A stretch of DNA of 64,000 nt from JADGRB01 sp036267635 (GTDB lineage Bacteria > Myxococcota_A > Polyangia > Fen-1088), in the NCBI GenBank assembly GCA_036267635.1, contig DATAVR010000186.1, positions 69,532 through 133,531 of the forward strand. The letters run 5' to 3'. The notes under the pieces were generated by a model. It had not been told where the DNA came from and searched no databases. It was given only the letters and a program-made list of their open reading frames with translations. Positions within the stretch are counted from its first letter, which is position 1. Every line of letters begins with the position of its first letter. Shown one piece after another: positions 36,582 through 43,847 of the stretch. The position numbers and the translations under genes are program-made.

Positions 36582-37832
36582 GTGGCGGGCGCGCTCAAAC
36601 GCAGCCGCGCGGCGGCCGTCGTCACCACGCTCGGCGCGCTGGTCGCGACGGCCGCGACCCTGGCAGCCGCGTTCTCGCCGGCGGCGCGCGCGGCCGACGA
36701 CGACGCGGCCGTGGCAGCCGCGCTCGTCGCCGCGTTGCCGCCCGACGGGGCCACCGATCTCATGCTGATCGATCAGCCGAGCACGCCGGACGCGCCCCAC
36801 GTGCGAGGCGCCGCCCGCGTCGCCGCCACGCCTGCCGCGATCAAGAACGTGCTGCTCGATCCCGCGCACTACCGCGCGCTCATCCCCTCGTTGCTCCGTG
36901 CCGATCTCGAGCGCTCGAACGGCGGCCCGCCGATCGTCGACTGGGAGCTGGAGGTCCCTCTCTTCAACTTGTCGGGGCGGATGGCCCTCCGCAATCGCCC
37001 CGATGGCGTCACCATCGAGCTCTTCGAGGGCGACTTCGCGCCCGGACGGCTGGCCTTCACGGTCACCCCGAGCGCCGGCGGCGGCGCAATACTGATGGTC
37101 GATGCCGTCCTCGACGTGAAGCGATCGAGCTGGCTGCTCCGCCGGATCATCAAGCGCAGCCCCGCGGGCGAGCCGGCCGCGCTCGCCGCGGCGACCTACG
37201 TGGCGCTGCGTGCGGTCGCGCTGCGCGCCGAGCACCCACACGATCGTTACGCCCGGCGGTCAGGCGCTCCGCCGGCGGCACCCGCGGACTGGCTGCCCGA
37301 TCCTCGCCCGCTCATGGCAAACGCCGCGGCTCTCCTGCGGGCGCGTGGCGTCGTCGCGCTCGTCGCCCGGACGCCGGTGGATCGGCTGGCCGGCGTCGTC
37401 GCGGCGGTCTCGCTGCAAGCGCCGGCGCCGGCGGTCGCCGCGCGGCTCCGCGATCCCGGCGCCTGGCACGCGTTTCCCGGTTGGGGGACGATCCACGTCC
37501 GGCCGGGCCCGAACGGCCCGGGCGCGGAGGTGGAAGACGATCTTCCGCTCGTCGATTGCGATGCGACCTGGACGGCGCTGGCCGGACCGGAGCCGCGCTG
37601 GGTCGCCACCGCCGGCGCGACTCGAGGCGCGCGCCTCGGGTGGAGCATCCATGCCGGTGCCGCCGGCGCATCGTCGATCGCCGCGCTCACCCTCTACCCG
37701 CGCCTGGAAGCAACCGGATCGATCGCGCGCCGCTTCATCGCGGCAGAGCCGTTGCTCGAAGAGGGGCTGGCCCTGGCGCTCGCTTTCGTCGATGTGGCAG
37801 GAACCAGAGCCGCCTGGGTCACGCCACACTGA
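36582..37832 (+). CDS. Exported SRPBCC/START-like protein
   Basis: 416 residues, signal peptide ending ARAADD. Residues about 60-220 look like an SRPBCC (polyketide cyclase/START) hydrophobic-pocket domain (VRGAARVAATPAAIKNVLLDPAHYRALIPSL, AVLDVKRSSWLLRRIIKR). The second half (PAPAVAARLRDPGAWHAFPGWGTIHV) looks like a weaker second copy, so this is probably a tandem lipid-binding protein of the periplasm. GTG start. Downstream of the PilZ gene at 4 nt, probably one operon. Ligand unknown. Confidence 0.65.
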   Translation: MAGALKRSRAAAVVTTLGALVATAATLAAAFSPAARAADDDAAVAAALVAALPPDGATDLMLIDQPSTPDAPHVRGAARVAATPAAIKNVLLDPAHYRALIPSLLRADLERSNGGPPIVDWELEVPLFNLSGRMALRNRPDGVTIELFEGDFAPGRLAFTVTPSAGGGAILMVDAVLDVKRSSWLLRRIIKRSPAGEPAALAAATYVALRAVALRAEHPHDRYARRSGAPPAAPADWLPDPRPLMANAAALLRARGVVALVARTPVDRLAGVVAAVSLQAPAPAVAARLRDPGAWHAFPGWGTIHVRPGPNGPGAEVEDDLPLVDCDATWTALAGPEPRWVATAGATRGARLGWSIHAGAAGASSIAALTLYPRLEATGSIARRFIAAEPLLEEGLALALAFVDVAGTRAAWVTPH

Positions 37833-37961
37833 TCCGAGGGATCTCGAAAATTCGAGTGGGATATCGCGCCGTTCCGTAGCTATTTTGATGCTCGACGGCC
37901 CTTGTCGGGCACATACGAGCTGGGACAATGGGGCATGGCAATTGCTGCTTATAGGAGTCAC

Positions 37962-38624
37962 ATGCGACATCTCGTCTGGCTCTCCGGCGCTCTGTTGGTT
38001 CTCTCCTGCACGGTCAACAGCAGCAACCTGAACGTAGACGCCGGCGGCACTGGCGGCGGCGCAGCGACCGGCGGAAGAACCGGGTCTGGGGGCGCATCGG
38101 CGACCGGCGGTGCGACGGCCAGCGGCGGTCAGACCGGCACCGGTGGTGACGGCCAGCAGGGCGGCACGACGGGCGCCGGCGGCAGCGCGACCGGTGCCGG
38201 CGGCAACACCGGCGCGGGCGGCAGCGGGGCCGGCGGAGACGCAACGGGCGCGGGCGGCAGCGGAACCGGCGGCGGCCAAGGAGGCCAGGGCGGCGAGAGC
38301 TGCGACAAGCTCGCGTCCGACTACGCCGGCGCGTTGACGGCGGCCAAGGCGTGCACGCCGAGCGCCACCAACCAGTGTCAGAAGCTGGTCGACGGCACGA
38401 TCGGTTGCTCGGGCTGTAAGGCGTACGTCAACGACACCACCACGCTGGACCAGATCCAGAACCAGTGGGACAGCCAGGGATGCGTGCGCGTCTGTTCGGC
38501 CATTGCCTGCGTGACGCCGCCGAGCACCTGCACCGGCAGCGGTCCCACCACCGGCGGCCCCGGCGGTGGCGCCAATCCGGCGGGGACCTGCACGGGCGGC
38601 GGCCTCGTCTCCACGGCCCGCTGA
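37962..38624 (+). CDS. Gly-rich, Cys-rich lipoprotein (first of a tandem pair)
   Basis: 220 residues. Lipobox VLSC, then about 80 residues of Gly/Thr/Ala repeats (GGTGGGAATGGRTGSGG), then a Cys-rich domain of about 75 residues (ACTPSATNQCQKL, IGCSGCKAYVNDTTTLDQI, IACVTPPSTC) and a second Gly-rich tail. AGGAG lies 5 nt before the ATG at 37962, which decides the start over upstream ATGs. The next gene is a paralog in its Cys domain. Surface-located, function unknown. Confidence 0.75.
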   Translation: MRHLVWLSGALLVLSCTVNSSNLNVDAGGTGGGAATGGRTGSGGASATGGATASGGQTGTGGDGQQGGTTGAGGSATGAGGNTGAGGSGAGGDATGAGGSGTGGGQGGQGGESCDKLASDYAGALTAAKACTPSATNQCQKLVDGTIGCSGCKAYVNDTTTLDQIQNQWDSQGCVRVCSAIACVTPPSTCTGSGPTTGGPGGGANPAGTCTGGGLVSTAR

Positions 38625-38633
38625 GCAATCGCC

Positions 38634-39068
38634 ATGCGCCAACTCGTTCTGGTCGCCGCCCTGCTGCTCGCCGGCGCCTCCTGCGGGTCGATCTCCTCGA
38701 CCGCAGGCGACGCCGGTGGAAGCGGTGGCGCGGGCGGCGCTGGCGGACAGGGCGGCGCGCCGAGCTGCGCGCAGATTCAGGCCGGCTACCAGGCGGCGCT
38801 GGTGGCCGCGCGCGAATGCACGGTCGGCGCCACCAACCAGTGTCAGCAGATGGCCGGGAGCGAGCTCGGCTGCAACGGCTGTCCGACCTTCGTGAACGAC
38901 ACCTCGGGCCTCGCGTCGTTCGCCACCGAATGGAACCAGGCCCAGTGCGACAAGATGCAGGCGTGCACCAACCTCGCCTGCCTCTCGCCGAAGCCCGCGA
39001 GCTGCAAGGTCAGCGACGGCGGTGGCGCCACCTGCGTCGCCGGGCTGGTCGCGACCCCAGCCGGATAG
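38634..39068 (+). CDS. Cys-rich lipoprotein (second of a tandem pair)
   Basis: 144 residues. Lipobox GASC, a short Gly/Ala linker, then a domain with the same Cys spacing as the previous gene (ECTVGATNQCQQM, LGCNGCPTFVNDTSGLASF, LACLSPKPASC). It starts 9 nt after the first gene stops. The pair looks like a local duplication in which the Gly linker was expanded or lost. No family recognised. Confidence 0.75.
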   Translation: MRQLVLVAALLLAGASCGSISSTAGDAGGSGGAGGAGGQGGAPSCAQIQAGYQAALVAARECTVGATNQCQQMAGSELGCNGCPTFVNDTSGLASFATEWNQAQCDKMQACTNLACLSPKPASCKVSDGGGATCVAGLVATPAG

Positions 39069-39074
39069 GACCGG

Positions 39075-39458
39075 CTAAGGAACGGCCGGCGCGTCGGCGG
39101 CGGGCGCGTCGTCGCCGCCGAGCTCGCAGATGCCGGCGCCGCAGAACGGCTTCTGCGAGCAGCTCGGATCGGTCGAGACCGACTCGGTGCAGGCGGTGTC
39201 GGCGCAGCGCTTCTTGCGATCCTTCTCGTAGCTGTCTTTCTCTTTCTTCGGAACCGCGCGCTGCTTGCCCCCTTCGCTGCAGGGGCAGCAGTCGTCGGGG
39301 ACGAGGACGCAGTCCTTGTCGGTCTTGCAGTCCACGGTCGACGCGGGTGCCTTCTTCCCTTTCTTGGCCTGGGCCAGGAACGGCAAGCCGAATGACGCCG
39401 CGCCCAGCACGGCGAGCGCGAGCAAAATACGAAAGCGAGACGAATTGGGACGCGACAT
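39075..39458 (-). CDS. Small secreted Cys-rich protein
   Basis: 127 residues. Signal peptide (to about residue 31, AQAKKGK), then nine or more Cys in a short domain (VDCKTDKDCVLVPDDCCPCSE, RCADTACTES, PSCSQKPFCGAGICEL) with lysine-rich spacers, and an Ala/Asp tail. TATAAC sits 9 nt before the ATG. The DCxxDxDC-type pattern is common in myxobacterial hypothetical proteins. Convergent with the lipoprotein pair. Confidence 0.7.
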   Translation of the reverse strand: MSRPNSSRFRILLALAVLGAASFGLPFLAQAKKGKKAPASTVDCKTDKDCVLVPDDCCPCSEGGKQRAVPKKEKDSYEKDRKKRCADTACTESVSTDPSCSQKPFCGAGICELGGDDAPAADAPAVP

Positions 39459-39467
39459 GGTTTCGAG

Positions 39468-39473
39468 GTTATA
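39468..39473 (-). promoter_or_regulatory. Putative -10 hexamer upstream of the Cys-rich protein gene
   Basis: TATAAC on the minus strand, 9 nt before the ATG at 39458. No purine-rich ribosome site intervenes. The rest of the 129-nt gap (to 39587) shows no further feature. Confidence 0.35.
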
Positions 39474-39587
39474 GCCGCGTCACCGACGATCCGGAAGATC
39501 TTCGACACGGCTCCCGCCCGCACGAGCCTCCCCTGACAACTCTCGAAACTGTAAACGGCGTCACAGTTGGTCGGGCCGACCGGAGGC

Positions 39588-40394
39588 TCAGTTCGGGGTT
39601 CCCGGAGCCCCGATCCGGGCGGTCATGGCGACGACCTCCGCGGCGACTCGCTCGAGCCGCTTGCCGACGTCGCGGGTTTCGAGTAGCCGCTGGCGCAGCG
39701 CCGGATCGACGATGAGCGCCGAGGCGACGCCGTCGACCAGCTGGGCGGGCGTCTCCTGCGCGGCGACCACCTGGCGCAAGAGCTCGCCCCCTTCGGGGAT
39801 GGCGTCGGCCAGCCGACCGATGAGCGCACGCAGCGTCTGATCGGCGTCGACCAGCTCCGCCTCGTCCGCGATCGGAAAATCGGGGATCTCGGTCGCCGTC
39901 ACCAGTCGGTAGGGGCGCCCCGACGGCAGCTCGCGGTCGATGTGCACGCGGGCGCGGCCGCGCACGACCAGGTTGAACCGTCCGTCGGGCAGCTCGTGCG
40001 CCATCACCACCTCGCCCACCCCGGCTATCGGCTGCACCGCCGGCAGATCGTCGTCCTCGCGCCGGTCGGGCACGAGGAGCCCCACCGCCAGGCAGCGGGT
40101 GCCGGTCAGGACGTCGCGCACCATCACCCGGTAGCGCTCCTCGAAGATGTGCAGCGGGAGGAGCGCGTGCGGAAACAGCACCGCGTTGGGCAGCGGAAAC
40201 AGCGGCAGCCGGCGCAGCGCCGAGGAGAACCCGCTGTCGGACGTCGGTCCGCCGTCGGACGTCGGTCCGCCGTCGGACGTCAGCCCGCCGTCGGACGTCA
40301 GCCCGCCGTCGGACGTCAGATCGTCGGGCGGCGGCGCGTCGGGGGTATCAGCCAAAGAGGTCCACGCAGGAGCCGGTGAGCGCCGGCGGCGCAT
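39588..40394 (-). CDS. Lon N-terminal (LonN/PUA-like) substrate-binding domain protein
   Basis: 268 residues. After a repetitive N-terminus (TSDGGL/P units) the LonN fold starts at LRRLPLFPLPNAVLFPHALLPLHIFEERYR and continues with GVGEVV, FNLVVRGRARV and a C-terminal helical part. It lacks the ATPase and protease parts of Lon. Stand-alone LonN proteins are widespread, of unknown role. The ATG at 40394 overlaps the end of the SDR gene by 47 nt; a TTG at 40355 overlapping only the SDR stop is an alternative. Confidence 0.85.
   Translation of the reverse strand: MRRRRSPAPAWTSLADTPDAPPPDDLTSDGGLTSDGGLTSDGGPTSDGGPTSDSGFSSALRRLPLFPLPNAVLFPHALLPLHIFEERYRVMVRDVLTGTRCLAVGLLVPDRREDDDLPAVQPIAGVGEVVMAHELPDGRFNLVVRGRARVHIDRELPSGRPYRLVTATEIPDFPIADEAELVDADQTLRALIGRLADAIPEGGELLRQVVAAQETPAQLVDGVASALIVDPALRQRLLETRDVGKRLERVAAEVVAMTARIGAPGTPN
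40236..40319. repeat. 18-bp tandem coding repeat, about 4.7 copies
   Basis: Unit GTCGGACGTCGGTCCGCC (variants with AGCCC) repeated from 40236 to 40319, encoding TSDGG(L/P) hexapeptides in the N-terminal linker of the Lon-N protein. Near-identical units imply recent slippage; the period is a multiple of three. Confidence 0.85.
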
Positions 40395-41022
40395 AGGCGG
40401 CCAAGTAGATGACCACGTTGGCCACGTCCTCGGGCGACATATCGGGCTTGGCCCCGGGCATCCCCACCCGCAGCATGTCGGTGTCGACCGAGCCGGGGCA
40501 GACGGCGTTCACGGCGATCCCGTCGGGGCGCAGCTCCTCGGCGAGCGCGCGGGTGAGCCCGACGACGCCGTGCTTGGCGGCGCAGTAGGCGGTGAGCCCC
40601 GCCGTCCCTCGCCGGCCGGAGATCGACGCCACGTTCACGATCCGGCCGCCCCGGCGGGCGCGCATCGCGCCGACGAACGCCCGGGTGACCAGGAAGGTTC
40701 CCTTGAGGTTCGAGTCGAGCACCGCGTCCCAGCTCTCGAGGGAGGTCTCTTCGATCGCCGCGCGCGCGACCACGCCGGCGTTGTTGACCAGGAGATCGGG
40801 CGGGCCGAACCGGCGCAGCACCTCGGCGGCGAAGCGCTCGACGTCGGCGGGGCGGCTGACGTCGCAAGCGATGATCCCCTTGGCGGTGTGGCGTGCGCAG
40901 CCGGCGACCTTGGCGCCCGCGCCGGCCAGCAGCTCGGCGATGGCGCGGCCAATCCCGCGCGAGGCGCCGGTGACGACCGCCACCTTGCCGGCGAGAACAC
41001 CGTCCTGTCGGTCGTCACTCAC
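40348..41022 (-). CDS. Short-chain dehydrogenase/reductase
   Basis: 224 residues. Cofactor motif GASRGIG, NNAG, catalytic Ser in VASISG and YCAAK (Tyr and Lys) are intact; classical SDR of FabG type, NADP(H) likely. The GTG start shares GTGA with the folE-like stop, so the SDR is coupled to it and could act on a pterin (as sepiapterin-reductase-like SDRs do) or be a general ketoacyl reductase. Substrate unknown. Confidence 0.87.
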   Translation of the reverse strand: MSDDRQDGVLAGKVAVVTGASRGIGRAIAELLAGAGAKVAGCARHTAKGIIACDVSRPADVERFAAEVLRRFGPPDLLVNNAGVVARAAIEETSLESWDAVLDSNLKGTFLVTRAFVGAMRARRGGRIVNVASISGRRGTAGLTAYCAAKHGVVGLTRALAEELRPDGIAVNAVCPGSVDTDMLRVGMPGAKPDMSPEDVANVVIYLAAYAPPALTGSCVDLFG

Positions 41023-41600
41023 CGCGCCCGCCCTCCCAGGTTGGCGGCCTCGAGCAGCCGCGCCTTCAGATCGGGCCGCTCGCGCATCTCGCCCACGAAG
41101 GCGCTGGTGACGACCCCCGACTGATCGTGCCGCTCGGCGGGGAGCGCCAGGCAGAGCTGCTCGGCCTCGATCACGCAGCCGGCCCCGCGCGCGCCAAGAT
41201 GCCGGCAGAGCGCATCGGCGATCTGGTGCGTGGCCCGCTCCTGCAGCGTGAGCCGCTTGGTGAAGCAATCGACCAGCTCGGCCAGGCGCCCGAAGCCGAC
41301 CAGCTTGCCTTGCGGCAGATAGGCGACATGCGCCACGCCCCGGTAGGGCAGGAGGTGGTGCGGGCACATGGCGTGGAACCGCAGCCCACCGACCACGACC
41401 ACGTCGGGATCGGCCTCGCCGACCACGGGATCGCCGAGGATCGCCGCCGGATCCATCTCGTAGCCGGCCAGGAACTCCGTCTGCCAGAGCTGCGCCACAC
41501 GGCGGCCGGTCTGCTTCAGATCCGGATCGCTGCCCGGATCGCGGCCGGCGGCGCGCAGGAGCGCTTCGACCGCGGCGCGCAGTTCCGGTTCGGAGGCCAC
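41019..41600 (-). CDS. GTP cyclohydrolase I-like protein with altered catalytic site
   Basis: 193 residues of FolE fold. Zinc-ligand region MCPHHLLPYRGVAHVAYLP (C79, H81, H82) and second zinc Cys C150 are kept, as is LVGFGRLAELV and LTLQERATHQIA. The catalytic His of E. coli FolE (H179 in DAVHYC) is Q148 here (EAEQLC), and the following Arg-Gly motif is absent. It may stop at a formylated intermediate, use another substrate, or be inactive. It leads the SDR-LonN genes. Confidence 0.8.
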   Translation of the reverse strand: MASEPELRAAVEALLRAAGRDPGSDPDLKQTGRRVAQLWQTEFLAGYEMDPAAILGDPVVGEADPDVVVVGGLRFHAMCPHHLLPYRGVAHVAYLPQGKLVGFGRLAELVDCFTKRLTLQERATHQIADALCRHLGARGAGCVIEAEQLCLALPAERHDQSGVVTSAFVGEMRERPDLKARLLEAANLGGRAR

Positions 41601-41607
41601 CGGACGC

Positions 41608-42051
41608 TCACTCCGCGGGAGGCTGGGCGCTCGTCACTTCGGCGTCGACCGGACGCCGCGAGGCGAAACCGCCGTCGACCGGGTGCCAGAAGCCGACCGT
41701 CTTCTCGCCGAAGCGCCAGCAGAGGAGGATCTCCTCGCCGAGCCGCTGCGAGGGGAAATCGACCAGGCCGATCTCGACGTCCTTCACCTCGCCCCCGAGA
41801 TCGCGCACCTGTCCGAGCTCGTCGGAGAGCGCCTCGTAGTAGCCACGGAAGAGCGCCTTGGCCCGCCGCACCTCGGGCGAGCCGTCGTCGCTCTCCAGGA
41901 TCTCCTCGCGGCTCATCCGAACGTTGGCGCGTTCGAGCTGGGTCTCGAGGGCGCGCAACCCGGCCCGGAGCTGGAGCACGTCGACGAAGATCCGCTCCAG
42001 CGCGGGAACGAGGGCGTCGACGTCGCCGACCGTGAAGAGCTCCCGAGGCAT
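41608..42051 (-). CDS. DUF2203 family protein
   Basis: 147 residues. N-terminal helical hairpin (ALERIFVDVLQLRAGLRALETQLER) and the DUF2203 signature VKDVEIGLVDFPSQRLGEEILLCWRFGEKTVGFWHPVDGGF. Cytosolic, of unknown function; the family is common in several phyla. It starts the DUF2203-folE-SDR-LonN run. TAAGGT stands 6 nt before the ATG, a likely leaderless -10. Confidence 0.85.
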   Translation of the reverse strand: MPRELFTVGDVDALVPALERIFVDVLQLRAGLRALETQLERANVRMSREEILESDDGSPEVRRAKALFRGYYEALSDELGQVRDLGGEVKDVEIGLVDFPSQRLGEEILLCWRFGEKTVGFWHPVDGGFASRRPVDAEVTSAQPPAE

Positions 42052-42057
42052 CGGCGT

Positions 42058-42063
42058 ACCTTA
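42058..42063 (-). promoter_or_regulatory. Putative -10 hexamer for the DUF2203-folE-SDR-LonN run
   Basis: TAAGGT on the minus strand, 6 nt before the DUF2203 ATG, with no ribosome-binding tract. Only 14 nt separate the start codon from the upstream TldE stop, so the box lies almost against that gene. Confidence 0.35.
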
Positions 42064-42065
42064 CC

Positions 42066-43847
42066 TCAATGCCGTGCCAGGGGCGACGGATAGAGCGGCG
42101 GCTTGCGGTTGCGCCCGCTCTGCCGCCGCACGTCGACGTCGGAGAGCAGCAGGGGCGGCGAAACGATCGTCGTCGGCACACCCGAAAATCCGCCGCCGCC
42201 ATCCAGGAAATTGAAGGCCGTCCCTTCGGCGCCGACGGCGGTGATGTCCTTGAGCGAGCGGGGCTGAAGGTTCTCCAAGAGGAGACCGCGGACCAGCGTC
42301 TCCTTGCCGTGATCGAGCCGGTAGACCACCAGCGGGCGCACCGGCGGCGGGCCGTGCGAGCCCATCCCGAACGACAGCAGCGCCGCCAGGTCATCGGCCT
42401 CGGAGCCGGGGAGCGAGTCGTCGTCGAGGAGGCGAACGACGTAGGTGGTGACGCCGCCGCTCTTGGCGATCTTGCCGAGCTCGTCGACCAGCGCCGCGCG
42501 CGGCAGCGGGCGCGTGCCGCTGACCACCAGCGTGCCGACGCGCGCCCGGGGGGCGGCGAACTTGGGGGCGCGCGCGTGGCCGTTGGAGTGCGCGATCTCC
42601 TTGCGCGGCGTGCGCGACATGAGCAGCGCTTTGAGGACGCCGTGCTCGAGCAGCGACACGCGCTGGGCCGGCACCCCTTCGTCGTCGATCTTGTAGTCCC
42701 CGAACAGCGCCCCCTTGCCGGGGCCTGAGGGCAGCGAAGGATCGTCGACGGCGCCGAGGATCGCCGACGCCACCTTCTGTCCCAGCTTGCTGGCCAGCGC
42801 CCCCTGATCGTTCCCCTCGTCGCTCCCCGCCTGCGCGGTCTTGGGCGGCGGCGTGCCGGCGATCTGATCGCCGAGCAGCAACTTCACGATCTGGGGCGCG
42901 GCCAGCCCCTCGAACAGCACCGCGCCCGCGCCCGACGAGACGACCGGCGCGCCGCGCATCGCCGAGAGCTCCTTGGCCATCGCGCGGACCGACTTCTCCA
43001 TCTCGGCCAGCGGCGGGAGCCCCGCCGGGGTGAGCGCGGTGAACGGCACGAAGCTCTTCAGCTTCATCCCGTCGGGGGCCTGGGTCTCGGCGACGACGTC
43101 GATCCGCAGCGTGCGCTGATTGTCGTCGACGAACGCCCCTTCGCTCGAGCAGAGGCGACGCCGGACGATGGCGTAGGTGGCCGAGACGTGCGACGAAGAG
43201 ATCTCGGGGAAGTCGGCCAGCACCGAGGAGAGCTTGCGCGCCGTCTCGCGCAGCGTCTCGGGATCGGCGGCGCCGGCCGGGAACGGGACCTCCAGGTGCG
43301 CCGGCGCCTCCTTGGAGAAATCACCGACCGACGCCTCGTCGGCGGCGGCCGCCGCCTGCCCCTCCGCCGCCGCCCGCTTGCGGGCCAGCGTCTCCAGCGC
43401 CGCCTTGTAGGCCTCGTCGGTGCGCAGCCAGAGCTCGCGCCGCAGCGCCGCGTAGTCGTCCTCGATCGGCACCGTCTCGACGCGCGCGCCCCCCTCGAAG
43501 TTGGTGTTGTCGAAGCTGGGATCGCCGACGCGCAGGTCGGTGCGCAGGATGCGGCCGCGGTAGGCGTGCGAGGCGGTGAGCGCCCCCAAGGTCGCGTTCA
43601 CCGTGGCCTGATCGAGGTCGTAGATCGTGTAGCCGAGGTAGTAGGGGCGCGACTCGTCGCCGAGGTGGAGATCCGACATCGACCGGGCCAGCTCGTCTTG
43701 CATGGCGTGCTGGACGACGCCGTCGTTGGCCCGAACGCGCGGGGCGGGATCGCCCACCACGGCCTTATCGCCAGCATCGCCGGCGGCGCGCGCCACGGCG
43801 CCGATCGAGAGCGCAATCGCCGCTACCGAGAGCAGGCGGCGAATCAC
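42066..43847 (-). CDS. Exported TldE/PmbA-like partner protein without the metal motif
   Basis: 593 residues. Signal peptide (RRLLSVAAIALSIGAVARA), then the same N-terminal module as the upstream gene (YYLGYTIYDLDQATVNA, ILRTDLRVGDPSFDNTN), and the TldD/PmbA fold (LFGDYKIDDEGVPAQRVSLLEHGVLKALLMSRTP). There is no HExxxH, as in TldE/PmbA. The GTG start shares GTGA with the stop of the TldD-like gene. In known systems TldD and TldE form a peptide-digesting heterodimer in the cytosol; the signal peptide here implies a periplasmic version. Confidence 0.85.
   Translation of the reverse strand: MIRRLLSVAAIALSIGAVARAAGDAGDKAVVGDPAPRVRANDGVVQHAMQDELARSMSDLHLGDESRPYYLGYTIYDLDQATVNATLGALTASHAYRGRILRTDLRVGDPSFDNTNFEGGARVETVPIEDDYAALRRELWLRTDEAYKAALETLARKRAAAEGQAAAAADEASVGDFSKEAPAHLEVPFPAGAADPETLRETARKLSSVLADFPEISSSHVSATYAIVRRRLCSSEGAFVDDNQRTLRIDVVAETQAPDGMKLKSFVPFTALTPAGLPPLAEMEKSVRAMAKELSAMRGAPVVSSGAGAVLFEGLAAPQIVKLLLGDQIAGTPPPKTAQAGSDEGNDQGALASKLGQKVASAILGAVDDPSLPSGPGKGALFGDYKIDDEGVPAQRVSLLEHGVLKALLMSRTPRKEIAHSNGHARAPKFAAPRARVGTLVVSGTRPLPRAALVDELGKIAKSGGVTTYVVRLLDDDSLPGSEADDLAALLSFGMGSHGPPPVRPLVVYRLDHGKETLVRGLLLENLQPRSLKDITAVGAEGTAFNFLDGGGGFSGVPTTIVSPPLLLSDVDVRRQSGRNRKPPLYPSPLARH

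Noticed and set aside
40236..40319. Possible CRISPR-like array
   Set aside because: Units are contiguous 18-bp repeats without spacers and are in frame in the Lon-N gene.
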